Counted from the stretch's first letter, positions 16,749 to 26,570 are shown. The stretch is DNA of 64,000 nt from DATBJJ01 sp963750915 (GCA_963750915.1 CAVVSF010000009.1:1-64000), one strand, 5' to 3'. Numbers and translations are program-made. Notes: generated by a model from the letters alone, not told the origin.

Positions 16749-18149
16749 ATGATTTCCCGCGCCCGCGCCCTGTTTGTGCTGCTCGCGCCGCTGGTCATGG
16801 TTGCCGCCGCCGCTGCCCAGGTGCCCGAGGCAGCGACGTCACCCGCGGCGTTCCTCTATCGCATCTTTCTGACGGATGGCACGACGCTCGTGAGCTACGG
16901 CGACATCGCGCGCGTCGCCGATCGCGTGGTGTTCTCGATCCCGGTCGGTGCCGTCGCCGGGCCGGTGCCGGAGCTGCATCTCGTCAACATCGCCGAGTCG
17001 ATCGTCGACTGGGCGCGGACCGATCGCTACGCGCAGTCGATTCGCGCCCGGCACTACGCCGCGACGCAGGGTGAATCGGACTTCGCCCAGCTGAGTGACG
17101 CCGTGGCGCGGACGCTGAGCCATGTGGCACAGACGAAGGATCCGGTCCGCCGGCTCTCGCTCGCGACGGAAGCGCAGCGGATGCTGGCGACCTGGCCGGC
17201 GACGCATTACGGCTATCGCGCCAGGGATGTCGCGCAGCTGTCGGGTCTGCTCGACGAGGCCGTGGCGGAGCTCCGCGTCGCCGCCGGTCTTTCACGCTTC
17301 GACCTGGCGCTCGTCGCAACCAATGACGGATCGCCGCCCGACGAGCCGGAGCTGCCCGCCCCGACCGAACAGGAGAGCCTGGAGGCTGCGTTCAGGGCCG
17401 CGACGCTGACCCCGGATGTCACCGAGCGCATGTCGTTGTTCCAGGCGGTCATGGACAGCCTGGGCGGCCGCACCGCCCAAGCTGCGTGGGCGTCGACGCT
17501 GCGGACCCGGGCCGCGACTGCGCTGTCGGCCGAGGTGCACGTCGACAAGGAGTATCGCGATCTCACCAGCCGCACCATGGCGGCGGCCAACGAGCAGGCG
17601 AAACGCGCCGATGTTGCCGGGCTCGAGAAGCTCCTGCGCGGCGTGCTCGCCGCCGACGACCGTCTCGGCCGCCGCCGTCCCGACATGACGACCTCGCTGC
17701 TGGCGACCCTCGACGCGCGCCTGACGGCGGCGCGGCGGCTGCGGCTCGAACGCGACGCCTGGGCGTTGCGGCAGGAACGGGTCGCCGCGTATCAACGCCG
17801 GATCGAGTCGGCGTCGCAGCGTGTTCGTCGCTCGGTAGCGGGGCTCGAGCAGATCCGCCAGCTGGCGGGCCCGGCCCCGAGCGCGCTGCAGCCGCTCCAC
17901 GTCCGGTTGACGCAGGCGCTCGAGGAATTGAAGCGAACGACGCCGCCGGCGGAAGCCGTGCCGGTCCACAGCATGTTGATCAGCGCCGTGCAGATGGCCG
18001 TGCGCGCGACCGTCGCCCGCCGCCAGGCGATTGCCGCCACCGACATGAAGACCGCCTGGGAAGCGTCGTCGGCGGCAGCCGGCGCGCTGATGTTGTTCGA
18101 CCGCGCGCAGGAAGAGCTGCGCGCGCTGACACTGCCCCCGACGCTGTGA
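16749..18149 (+). CDS. Secreted, largely helical protein of unknown function
   Basis: A 466-residue protein with a signal peptide (MISRARALFVLLAPLVMVAA, cleavage near AAAQ). An N-terminal beta-rich segment (FLTDGTTLVSYGDIARVADR, VVFSIPV) is followed by about 350 residues of amphipathic alanine/arginine/leucine-rich helices (RLTAARRLRLERDAWALRQE) that suggest a coiled or bundled periplasmic domain. No catalytic motif or known family is recognised. Its stop codon overlaps the GTG start of the following nuclease gene (GTGA), which implies translational coupling, although the two products would act in different compartments. Confidence 0.75.
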   Translation: MISRARALFVLLAPLVMVAAAAAQVPEAATSPAAFLYRIFLTDGTTLVSYGDIARVADRVVFSIPVGAVAGPVPELHLVNIAESIVDWARTDRYAQSIRARHYAATQGESDFAQLSDAVARTLSHVAQTKDPVRRLSLATEAQRMLATWPATHYGYRARDVAQLSGLLDEAVAELRVAAGLSRFDLALVATNDGSPPDEPELPAPTEQESLEAAFRAATLTPDVTERMSLFQAVMDSLGGRTAQAAWASTLRTRAATALSAEVHVDKEYRDLTSRTMAAANEQAKRADVAGLEKLLRGVLAADDRLGRRRPDMTTSLLATLDARLTAARRLRLERDAWALRQERVAAYQRRIESASQRVRRSVAGLEQIRQLAGPAPSALQPLHVRLTQALEELKRTTPPAEAVPVHSMLISAVQMAVRATVARRQAIAATDMKTAWEASSAAAGALMLFDRAQEELRALTLPPTL

Positions 18150-21053
18150 TCACTCCGCGTTCGACCCGTCTTCTTCGCGTCGCAGACCTGCGCGGCATGC
18201 ATCGCGCCGTGGCCGGGGTGGCCGGGCGTGGCGCCGCCGTGCTGGTGCCGACGGCCGCCGCCGGCAGCGCGCTCCGTCAGACCCTCGAGCGCCTCGACGC
18301 CGGGCGCGGTGCGGATTTGCTGACGCGCGACGAACTCTACGTCCGGCTGCACGCCGGCCTGGGCGGCGCGCCGGCGATGCTGTCGGCGTTCGAGCGGGAA
18401 GTGCTGCTCAGCCGCGCCGCGCAGGCGGCCGAAGATGGCGGCGCGCCGGCGCCTTTTCGGCTGCGGCCCGGGCTGCTGGCCGAGATCCTTGCGTTCTACG
18501 ACGAGCTGCGGCGGCGCGATCGGAGGATCGCCGATTTCGACCGGTTGATAAGCGACAGCCTGGCATCGAGTGTCGACGTCGATCGCGGCGCGGAGCGGCT
18601 GTTCCGCCAGACGCGGTTTCTCGTCGCCACGTTCGACGAGTTCGAGCGGCTGGTCGAGGCGAGCGGCGGCGTCGACGAGCACGCGCTTCGCGCTCGTTTG
18701 CTCGCCGGCAACGACCGGTCGGCGTATTCCCGCATCGTCGTGACCGTGCCGGATCAGATCGCCGACGCGCGCGGCCTGTGGACGGCGGATTTCGACCTGC
18801 TGGCCCGTGTCCCCGGCGTGACGGCGATCGACGTCGTCGCCACCGAGACGCTGCTCGCCGCCGGCTTTCACGAGCGCGTGCACGACCTCCTGCCGGGAAT
18901 CGAGGAAGAGCGGGTCGGAGGAGTGTCGCCGGCGCCGGTGGTCGTGGCGCCGCCGGCAGACGCGGCCGCGGCGCCGCCGCCGTGGTTCGTGCGTCGCGAT
19001 CGCGAGGAAGAGCTCGTGGCGGTCGCCCGCGCCGCTGCCGACAGCGCCGATCCGTCGCGGATCGCGGTCGTGTTCCAGAGGCCGCTTCCTTACCTGTACC
19101 TGGCGCGCTACGTGTTCGAAGACGCCGGCCAGGGCTACCGCGCGCTCGACACGCTGCCGCTCGCTGCCGAGCCCTTTGCCGCCGCGCTCGACGTCGTGCT
19201 CGCGTTCCTGCTCGCGGAAGCCACGCGCGCCACGACCATCGACTTGCTCTCGTCGCCGCACTGGCGCTTCGCGCCGCTCGAGGCCGGCGACGTCGCGAGC
19301 CGCGAGAGCGTTGGCGCGCTCGACGTCCTGCTGCGTGAGCGGAAATACCTCGGGGGCTGGGATCGCCTGGCCGCGCTGGCGCCAGTTGCGGATGAACCGG
19401 CAGCGCAGCGCGGCCGTTCGCGCCGCAAGCCGAGCCCGGCGCCCGCTATCGCCGCCGCCATCGCCGCCGCCGGCGCGCTCCGTCCCGTTCTAGACGCGAC
19501 GACGGCCTCGGCGCAGGTCCGGGCCCTGATCGGCTTCATTGCTGCCCACGAGCGGGCAGCGGATGATGCGGACGGCGGGTCGCCGCGGCATCGACGCACG
19601 CGAGCGGCAATCGTCGACGCCTTGTCGTCGCTCGGGCGCGCCTACGAAGGGCACGACGATCGCGCCCTGCCGCTCGAGCGGCTCGCCGGCGTCATCCGGC
19701 GATGGATCGACGGTCAGACGTTTGCGCCCGACACCGGCGCGTCCGGGCCGCTGCTGCTGGACGCGCGGGCGGCGGCGTACGCCGACGTCGACGACCTGTT
19801 CCTCGTGGGCCTGATCGAGCAGGATTGGCCCGACCGCGTGCGTCGCAGCATCTTCTATCCAGCGAGCCTCCTGACCCAGCTTGGATGGCCGGCGGAGACC
19901 GAGCGCCTGCAGGCCGCGCGGGCCCGGTTCCGCGATTTGCTGCTGCTGCCGGCGCGGCGTGTCTCGGTTTCCAGCTTCACCCTGGAGGACGATGCGATCG
20001 TGTCGGGATCGTCGTTCCTGCACGGAGATCGCCGCGAGCGGCCTCGGGCTCGAACGACCGAACGAGACGGGCCGGCACCGATTCACGCACGAGGCGCTGC
20101 TGGGCGAGGCGGACGCGGCGGACCTTCCGCCGGGCACGGCCGTGTGGCTCGCGTTGCGCGCCTCGAGATCGCCGGCTGACGCGGACATCTATCGCGGCAG
20201 CGCCGGCCAGCGCCCGCCGACGGCGTACGCGATCAGCCACGTCGAGCGTTATCTCGATTGCCCGTTCAAGTACTTCGCGGCGCGCGTCCTGTCGCTCGAC
20301 GAGGAGCGGGATGACGAGTCCGGCCTGACGCCGCAGGAACGCGGGCAGCTGCTGCACAAGGTCTTCGAGACATTTTTCGAGGCCTGGCACGCGCGCGGCG
20401 GCGGCGCCATCACCGCTTCGACACTCAACGACGCGCTCGACCTGTTCGCCTCCGTCGCCGAGGACGCGCTGGCGCGGCTGCCTGAAGCCGACCGCGCGCT
20501 CGAGCGGAACTACCTGCTCGGGTCTGCGGCGGCGGCGGGCCTCGCCGAGCGCGCGTTCACGATCGAGATCGAGCAGGAGGCGGGATTGATCGAGCGCCTG
20601 CTCGAGCACCCGCTCGAGGGCACGTTCACGTTTCGCGGCGCAGACGGGCCGCGCCGGATCGAGGTCCGGGCCAAGGCGGATCGCATCGATCTGCTCGAGG
20701 GCGGCGGGCTGCGGATCATCGACTACAAGCTCAGTCGCGCGCCGAAAGCGGCGCGGGCGCTGCAGTTGCCGATTTACGGCGTCTGCGCCCAGCAGAGCCT
20801 CGAGGGGCGGCGCGGCCGATCGTGGACCGTCGCCAGCGCCGGCTATATCGCCTTCAAGGAGAAGAACGCGTTCGTGCCGCTGGGCTCGTCGACGTCGCTG
20901 GCGCAGGCGCTGGAGGAAGGGGAAAAGCGCCTGGTCGCGGCGGTCGACGGCATCGAGCGCGGCAGCTTCCCGGTCAAGCCGGACGAGCCATACAGGTGCC
21001 GCTGGTGCGGCTACGCCGGGGTGTGCCGGAAGGACTACATCGGTGACGAGTAA
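18146..21053 (+). CDS. AddB-like PD-(D/E)XK nuclease/inactive helicase (frameshifted)
   Basis: After removal of one base near 20025-20030 (CACGGAGATC) it encodes about 968 residues. The N-terminal region resembles the inactivated helicase of AddB/RexB (AAVLVPTAAAGSALRQTLERL, DLFLVGLIEQDWPDRVRR). The C-terminus is a PD-(D/E)XK nuclease with KADRIDLLEGGGLRIIDYK. An iron-sulfur staple is formed by the cysteine in YLDCPFKYF plus the C-terminal CRWCGYAGVC. AddB works with AddA in double-strand break resection for recombination repair. The start is a GTG at 18146 overlapping the preceding stop. Its own stop overlaps the likely start of the AddA-like helicase. Confidence 0.88.
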
Positions 21054-23894
21054 GGCGCCGCGGGCTGCCGGGTCGCAGCCGTCGCTCTTCGACGTCGAGG
21101 CCATGCCATCGGCGCCGACGGCTGACGTCCCGCCGGCTGACGTCCCGCCGGCGACGTCCCGCCGGCCGACGTCGCGGTGACCGAGGTCGCCGGGCCCGAG
21201 GCGGTCGATGCCGACACGATCGCCCGCGCCTTCGCCGTCGATCCAGCGCAGCACGTCGTGCTCGAAGCCTCCGCCGGCACCGGCAAGACCTCCGTCCTCG
21301 TCGCGCGCTACGTCAACCTCCTGAAGCGCGGCATCGATCCGTCGAACATCCTCGCGATCACCTTCACCCGCAAGGCCGCGGCCGAGATGCGCGAGCGCAT
21401 CCTCCATGAGCTGGCGTCGGCGGCCGAGCGATCGGAGATCGATCGGGCGCAATGGCAGGAGCTCCGCGACCGGCTCGGCGACATCGCGATCAGCACCATC
21501 GACGCGTTCTGCCTCTCGCTCCTGCGCGAGTTTCCGCTCGAAGCCGACCTCGACCCCGGATTCGACATGGCGGACGAGACCGAGGTGCCGCGTCTCATCG
21601 AGGAATCGCTCGACCGCTCGCTGCGCGTGCTGACGGGCCTGGCGCGGACCGACCGCGATGTCGCGCTGGTGTTCGCGCAGCTCGGGATCGCGCGGACCCG
21701 CGAGGGGCTGGCGTCGCTGCTCGACCGGCGCCTGGTCGCCGACAAGGCGCTCGACCGCTTCCTCACGAACGGGCCCGCGAACCTCACTGCCGAGAGCGTT
21801 TGCGCCGCTGCGGTGTCGCGCCTGCGCCGGGTACTCGACGGCGTCCGCGGCGGTCTCGAGCCGTTCATCGAGGATGGGCCGATGCTGCATCCGCGCTTTC
21901 AGCTGCTGGCGCGGGAGATCAGGCGGCTGCCGGAGCTGGCTTCGGCGTCCGAGGCCGAAGTCCGCGGCGTGCTCGATCGCGTCGCCGCGCATTTCCTGAC
22001 GCAGGAAGGGAAGCCGCGTCGCAGCAGCACGATCAACCCTTACCGGGCCCCGCACTATCGCACCGAGGACGCCGGCAGGCGGCATCGAGAGGCCGTCAAG
22101 GAGCTCGGCGCAGAGGTCGAGGAGCTGATGTACGCGTTCAAGCGCGATCTGAACGTCGTGCTCTCACGCGGGGTCCGGCGAATGTTCGCGGTCGCGCTGT
22201 CGGAGTACCGCCGAACCCTCGACGATCGGTCCGTGCTGGACTTCTCCGACGTCCTCGACCGGGCGCTCGAGCTGCTGCGGCGGATGGACGAGTTCTCCCA
22301 GAGTCGCTTCCGGCTCGAGTCGCGATACCACCACGTGCTCGTCGACGAGTTCCAGGACACCAGCCGGGCGCAGTGGGAGCTCGTCGCGCTGCTCGTCCAG
22401 TCCTGGGGCCAGGGGCTCGGCCTCGCGACCGAACCCTCGATCTTCGTCGTCGGCGATCGGAAGCAGTCGATCTATCGCTTTCGCGACGCCGAGACGGCGG
22501 TGCTGCAGGCGGCGGGCCGCTACATCCAGGGGCTCAGGCCCGAGCGCAATCCGCGGCGCTCGATCACGCGCAGCTTCCGCTCGGTGCCGACACTGCTTTC
22601 CTTCGTCAACGAGCTGTTCAGCGAGATTGCCGACCCGAGCGCCGAGGGCGGCCGGTTCACCTACACCGAGAGCGACCGGTTTCCGACCGATGCCGCGGCC
22701 GGCGCTGCCGCCGGCGCGACACACGAGCGTCGCGACGCGCTCGGCATCATCGCCTCCGACGATCCGATCGCGTGCGCTCGCGGCGTCGCCGCCGAGATCG
22801 CCCGCATCCTTCGCGAGGACACGGTGCGCGACAAGAAGACCGGCGTGCCGCGTCAGGCTACGCCCGGCGACATCGCCATCCTGTTCCGGTCACGCGCCAG
22901 CCACCGCGAGTTCGAGCACGAGCTGGAAGCGCTGAGCATTCCCGCCTACGTCTACAAGGGGCTCGGTTTCTTCGACGCCGACGAGACGAAGGATCTGATG
23001 GCCCTGATTCGCTACCTCGCCAGCCCGGCATCCGACCTGCGCGCGGCGGCGCTGCTGCGGTCGCGGTTCGTGCGGCTGTCGGATCACGGCCTCGCGACGC
23101 TGGCGCCAGCGCTGGCGCGGGCGATCGCCGGCGCCGACGCGCCCGAAGCGGCGGCGCGGCTCGATGACGAGGATCAGCGCGTGCTGGCGCTGGCGCGGTC
23201 GGCGCTGCCGGGGTGGCTGGCTCAGGTCGATCGCATCCCGCCGGCCGAGCTCATCGAACAGATCCTTGCTGACAGCGCCTACGCCTACGAACTGCGCGGG
23301 CCGCGCCAGGCGCAGGCATGGGAGAACCTGAAGAAGATGCGGACGCTCGTCCGCCGCATCCAGAATCGCGGCTACGCGACGTTTCCACGCATCGCCGCCC
23401 ACCTCGACGCGCTGACGGCGGGCGACGAGTCCAACGCCGCGATTGAGGCGCTCGACGCGGTAAACATGATGACCGTCCATGCCGCGAAGGGCCTCGAGTT
23501 TCCGATCGTTTTTGTCGTGAACCTGGCGAAGGGAGCAAGCGGCCCACCTCGGCCGGTGCGGGTGATCGCCGATGGCGACGACGAACCGTCGGTATCGGTC
23601 GGACCTTTCGTATCGGAGATGGACGAGCTGGATCGGGCGCGCGAGAAGCACGAAACCCGGCGTCTGCTGTACGTGGCGCTCACGCGGGCGCGGGATCGGC
23701 TCTATTTCTCGTCTGCCCTGAAAGAAGGAGTCATGACGCCGGGACGCGGCAGCCTCGGCGAAGTCTTCCCGCCATCGTTGAGGGCGCTGTTCCAGGCGGC
23801 GGCAACTGCCGATGACAGCGCAACGGTAGCATGGCAGGCGGCCTCCGGTACGTGGTTCGACTGGCGGATCAGGCGTGCGCCTGAAGCCTCGTGA
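21043..23894 (+). CDS. AddA-like UvrD superfamily helicase (N-terminal frame break)
   Basis: An SF1A helicase with Walker A ASAGTGKTS, motif Ia ITFTRKAAAEMRER, Walker B DEFQDTSRAQWE, motif III GDRKQSIYRFRDAET, VHAAKGLEFPIVFVVN and motif VI RRLLYVALTRARDRL. It ends about 90 residues after motif VI, so the C-terminal nuclease domain of classical AddA is absent. The longest single frame starts at a GTG at 21177, but the better start is a GTG at 21043 overlapping the AddB stop. That adds a leader with a QPSLFD motif and ADVPP repeats. The frame is lost by one missing base in repeat copy 3 (about 21152). The repaired protein is about 950 residues. Confidence 0.88.
21121..21176 (+). repeat. 15-bp tandem repeat encoding Ala-Asp-Val-Pro-Pro
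   Basis: Two perfect 15-bp copies (GCTGACGTCCCGCCG at 21121-21135 and 21136-21150), a 14-bp copy lacking one base (21151-21164) and a partial fourth (21165-21176). In the frame starting at 21043 this reads ADVPP-ADVPP, and restoring the missing base continues ADVPP-ADVAVTEV straight into the helicase. Confidence 0.95.
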
Positions 23895-24204
23895 CCTCGG
23901 TTTCCTTCGCTCGGAATCGTACTCAGGTGTGTCCTCTCGGTACACACGACACTTTCCACCCAATCGTCCCTAAATAGCGCAGTCTGGAGCGGTTCGCGCC
24001 TTACGTGGCGTGGGGGACCACTACGGGACGCGTCATGTCGCCCACAGATGTCACAAGGCACAAACTGCGCGTCGTTGCGTCTCCGCTTTTAAGTGCCTTG
24101 ATTGCAGCTACTTGCAATTGGCAGGAACCAAACCAGGCGGCCTCTTGTCTAAATCAATAACTGGCGTTCGAATTGCATTCGGACGGGACATCGGAGGTTG
24201 AGTT
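23895..24204. other. 310-bp intergenic region of lower GC
   Basis: No gene is recognised. The stretch is clearly less GC-rich than its surroundings, especially 24060-24190 (for example CTAAATCAATAACTGG), and probably carries the promoter and leader of the 83-residue protein that follows. GGAGG lies 8 bp before that gene's ATG. No convincing -35/-10 pair with correct spacing and no folded riboswitch-like structure could be assigned by eye. Confidence 0.5.
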
Positions 24205-24456
24205 ATGGCGGTCCCAAGCGCATTCAGCCGGGTTCGACCCACGGCGACCATCTTCGAGCTCGAAGCGCTCGAGGGGCTTCCGTGCGGCTGCGTTACGGCC
24301 GCCTTCCGTGCCCGGCCCTGGGATGTTGCGGTGATTTCGGTCGAAGCCAAGGGGCCGCACTGCATCTTCTCCGGTCACACCAACGGTCAGGTGTTGAGGT
24401 TGGGCGACCCCTCGGAGTTCGACGATGACGACGAGGAGGAGGGAACCGACGAGTAG
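24205..24456 (+). CDS. Small protein with acidic tail, 83 aa
   Basis: An 83-residue protein of unknown family. The core (TATIFELEALEGLPCGCVTA, VAVISVEAKGPHCIFSGHTN) contains three cysteines and one histidine that could bind metal or form a disulfide. The last 15 residues are almost purely acidic (EFDDDDEEEGTDE), as in proteins that mask basic or nucleic-acid-binding surfaces. GGAGG precedes the ATG at the right distance, supporting translation. It stands alone before a zinc-ribbon gene. Function is not inferred. Confidence 0.65.
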   Translation: MAVPSAFSRVRPTATIFELEALEGLPCGCVTAAFRARPWDVAVISVEAKGPHCIFSGHTNGQVLRLGDPSEFDDDDEEEGTDE

Positions 24457-24594
24457 GTTGAGGCTGACAGTTTGTTGCAGCCTGGCCGCGATTTGTCACC
24501 CAAATCGCCGATCGCGTTCCCGCCCGATCGCTCCCGGGTTACCCCTCTGTGCCGATAAATCTCGATCCCACACACCTTTCCCGCAAGATCTTCG

Positions 24595-24624
24595 TTGCGT
24601 CGGGCAAACGGTTACTCGTACAAT
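24595..24624 (+). promoter_or_regulatory. Promoter of the zinc-ribbon gene
   Basis: TTGCGT (24595-24600) - 18 bp - TACAAT (24619-24624). The leader is about 20 nt and GAGAGGAG precedes the ATG at 24653. Confidence 0.6.
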
Positions 24625-24652
24625 TCGAAGGTTTGGAGAGGAGCTCAATTAG

Positions 24653-24877
24653 ATGGCATTGACCTGTCCGAGCTGCGGGAACGACCGGAATTTCCTGGTC
24701 AAGACCCTGCAGATGCATGTCGTGCAGGTGCGCGACGATTCCCGTGTGGAGGCGAACGAAGAAGGTCGCCCGGCGGTGATCGAAGTCCTGTGCGACGAGT
24801 GTGAGAAGGAGCTGCAGTTCTCGGACTTCGACGAGAGCGTTCGCAACGAAGTGCTCCTGACCCTGGGCGCCCGCTGA
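24653..24877 (+). CDS. Zinc-ribbon protein, 74 aa
   Basis: A 74-residue protein with two cysteine pairs, CPSC at residues 5-8 and CDEC at about 47-50, forming a predicted zinc ribbon around an acidic linker (DDSRVEANEEGRP). The C-terminal helix is also acidic (FSDFDESVRNEVLLTL). Such stand-alone ribbons are usually nucleic-acid or protein adaptors, and no specific function can be given. It has its own promoter and a strong ribosome site. It is convergent with another, even smaller zinc-ribbon gene whose stop lies 8 bp away. Confidence 0.75.
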   Translation: MALTCPSCGNDRNFLVKTLQMHVVQVRDDSRVEANEEGRPAVIEVLCDECEKELQFSDFDESVRNEVLLTLGAR

Positions 24878-24884
24878 CCCCGCG

Positions 24885-25043
24885 CTACCCCTCGCCCGAT
24901 TCGGCCTCTTCGAAGTAGTCGCATTCCGGGCACACCCATTCGCGTACCGATCGCGGAAGGGCGCCGACGTGCCCCGGGATTCGATCCTTCACCTCGCGCG
25001 TCACCAGCCGCATGGTTTCGCCGCAAAGCGGGCATTCTCTCAT
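24885..25043 (-). CDS. Very short zinc-ribbon protein, 52 aa
   Basis: A minus-strand frame of 52 codons from an ATG at 25043. It begins MRECPLCGETMRL and later has REWVCPECDYFEEAE. The CPLC and CPEC pairs make a complete two-knuckle zinc site, like YgiT/HVO_2753-type mini-ribbons. The acidic tail resembles the neighbouring 74-residue protein. The conserved spacing of the cysteine pairs and typical codon use argue that it is a real gene despite its size. It is divergent from the DnaJ gene and convergent with the other zinc-ribbon gene. Confidence 0.75.
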   Translation of the reverse strand: MRECPLCGETMRLVTREVKDRIPGHVGALPRSVREWVCPECDYFEEAESGEG

Positions 25044-25076
25044 GCCCGCATTGTACCAGCGGCCGCCGTCGGTTCC

Positions 25077-25105
25077 TTGACTTGGACCGGGGCAACCCTT
25101 ACCTT
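25077..25105 (+). promoter_or_regulatory. Promoter of the dnaJ-like gene
   Basis: TTGACT (25077-25082) - 17 bp - TACCTT (25100-25105), the same form as the cold-shock and TonB receptor promoters. The leader to the ATG at 25184 is about 72 nt. Confidence 0.65.
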
Positions 25106-25183
25106 ACGGATTGATGCCCGGCGCCGGCGCGGACGCGAGTCCGCCGCCGGCGCGACGGGTCATCAGGTCGTTTGCTGAGACTG

Positions 25184-25801
25184 ATGCGAGACTATTACGA
25201 CGTTCTCGGCGTCTCGTCCGATGCCGGTGCGGACGAGATCAAGCGCGCCTATCGACAGCTGGCGCGCCGGTATCATCCCGACATCTCCGGCGACGAACGC
25301 GGCACCGCGTTCCTCGAGGCGGCGCACGCCTACGAGATCCTCAACGATCCCGGCCGGCGCCAGCGCTACGACGAGAGGCGCGGCCGGCTCGCCGGCCACC
25401 CGGTCGGGGCGCGGGCGCAGTGGTTCGCTGACGAGGTCGCGATCGATTTCCCCTCGGTGTCGGATCTCGTCGACCAAATCCGGCTGGCCTTTTTCGCCGG
25501 CGCCGGGCTCGGCGAGCTGTCCGCGGAGATCATCCTCAGCCCGCTCGAAGCGTTCCGCGGCATCACGGTTCCGCTTGGCGTCCCCGTGCGTCAGACTTGC
25601 CCGAGCTGCGGCGGCCGCGGCGAGACCTGGCAGGAATGGTGCGACCCCTGCGGCGGCTGCGGCGACATCCGCGCCTTTCATGAAGTCGAGCTGCGCGTGC
25701 CGGCGGGTGTCCGCGAAGGCGAACGCTTCCGCTTCTCCGTCACGCCGCGCGGCGCGCCGGACACCATCGTCGACGTCCGCATCAGCATTCGCGAAAGTTG
25801 A
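25184..25801 (+). CDS. Short DnaJ-like co-chaperone with reduced zinc centre
   Basis: A 205-residue protein. The J domain (residues 1-68) has HPD at 31-33 in ARRYHPDISGDERG, so it should stimulate a DnaK ATPase. Residues about 139-159 hold CPSCGGRG and CDPCGGCG, two of the four zinc motifs of classical DnaJ. One beta domain follows (VELRVPAGVREGERFRFSV) before the end. Classical DnaJ is about 370 residues, so this is a compact form lacking half of the zinc finger and the second substrate-binding domain. It probably starts a run with two small membrane proteins and mrp. Confidence 0.85.
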   Translation: MRDYYDVLGVSSDAGADEIKRAYRQLARRYHPDISGDERGTAFLEAAHAYEILNDPGRRQRYDERRGRLAGHPVGARAQWFADEVAIDFPSVSDLVDQIRLAFFAGAGLGELSAEIILSPLEAFRGITVPLGVPVRQTCPSCGGRGETWQEWCDPCGGCGDIRAFHEVELRVPAGVREGERFRFSVTPRGAPDTIVDVRISIRES

Positions 25802-25816
25802 CGCGGGGATCGCGTC

Positions 25817-26200
25817 ATGACACCTCACCTCCATCTGCTCGGCATCCTCCAGGTCGTCTGGGGCGCGATCGGACTGCTGCTCGGCGTGTCGACGCTGCTG
25901 CTGGCCGGTGGGGCGGTCGCGATCGGCGTCTCGTCTGCCGGACGCGAGATTCCCGCGGGGGTCACCGCCGCCGCGTTCGCGGTGTGTGCCGCCGCGCTGC
26001 TGATCTTCGGACTGATCAACGCCTGGGCCGGCGCTGCGATCCGCCGGCGCCAGCCATCCGGCCGCCTCGCCGCGCTCGGCCTCGCCGTCCCGAATCTCTT
26101 CGTCCTGCCGTTCGGCACCGCGCTCGGCATTTACGCCATGTGGGTCCTGCTGCACGACGAGACCCGCCGGATGTTCCAGCCTGGTAGAGATACTGGTTGA
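25817..26200 (+). CDS. Small four-helix membrane protein
   Basis: A 127-residue protein with about four hydrophobic segments (LLGILQVVWGAIGLLLGVST, GVTAAAFAVCAAALLIFGLI, LAALGLAVPNLFVLPFGTAL, GIYAMWVLL), so it is predicted in the inner membrane. The short basic loop RRRQPSGRL would face the cytoplasm by the positive-inside rule. Family and function are not recognised. It starts 16 bp after the dnaJ-like gene, and a 12-bp tandem repeat covers its stop codon. Confidence 0.75.
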   Translation: MTPHLHLLGILQVVWGAIGLLLGVSTLLLAGGAVAIGVSSAGREIPAGVTAAAFAVCAAALLIFGLINAWAGAAIRRRQPSGRLAALGLAVPNLFVLPFGTALGIYAMWVLLHDETRRMFQPGRDTG

Positions 26201-26218
26201 GATACTGGTAGAGACAAT
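26183..26218 (+). repeat. 12-bp tandem repeat at a gene junction
   Basis: Three 12-bp units, GGTAGAGATACT, GGTTGAGATACT and GGTAGAGACAAT, run from the end of one membrane-protein gene into the start of the next. The last unit supplies the first two bases of the ATG at 26217. Copy-number change would alter the spacing between the two genes. Confidence 0.85.
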
Positions 26219-26570
26219 GGATGAACTGAAGCGGACCTCGCTCGGCCTCGACGAGAACGTCGCCGGGGCGCTGGCCTACGCGCTGGGGTGGATCACCGGC
26301 CTGGGGCTCTTCTTCATCGAGCGTGAGAACACATTCGTCCGGTTCCACGCCCTGCAATCGGCGATTGTCTTCGGCGCGTTGTGCGTGCTCTGGTTCGTCG
26401 GCCTCTCGATCCCGTTCTTCGGCTGGATGCTGTCGTTCCTGGTCATCCCGCCGATTTCGGCTGTGCTCTGGCTGCTGCTGATGTTCAAGGCCTATCAGGG
26501 CGAGCGGTTCGAGCTGCCGTTTGCCGGACGCATCGCCCGCGAGTCGGCGGTGACGCCGAAAGTCCCCTAA
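26217..26570 (+). CDS. DUF4870-family membrane protein
   Basis: A 117-residue protein with the DUF4870/Tic20-like pattern: NVAGALAYALGWITGLGLFF, then the conserved ENTFVRFHALQSAIVFGAL, two further membrane helices and KAYQGERFELPFAGRIA near the end. There are three or four transmembrane helices; the role is unknown. It shares the 12-bp repeat junction with the preceding gene and ends 59 bp before mrp, so it is likely in the same transcription unit. Confidence 0.88.
   Translation: MDELKRTSLGLDENVAGALAYALGWITGLGLFFIERENTFVRFHALQSAIVFGALCVLWFVGLSIPFFGWMLSFLVIPPISAVLWLLLMFKAYQGERFELPFAGRIARESAVTPKVP

Noticed and set aside
19977..22085. Long minus-strand open frame (about 700 codons) opposite the AddB/AddA genes
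   Set aside because: Its product is an arginine/alanine/proline-rich mirror of the plus-strand genes, a normal side effect of high GC3, while the plus strand carries clear helicase and nuclease motifs.
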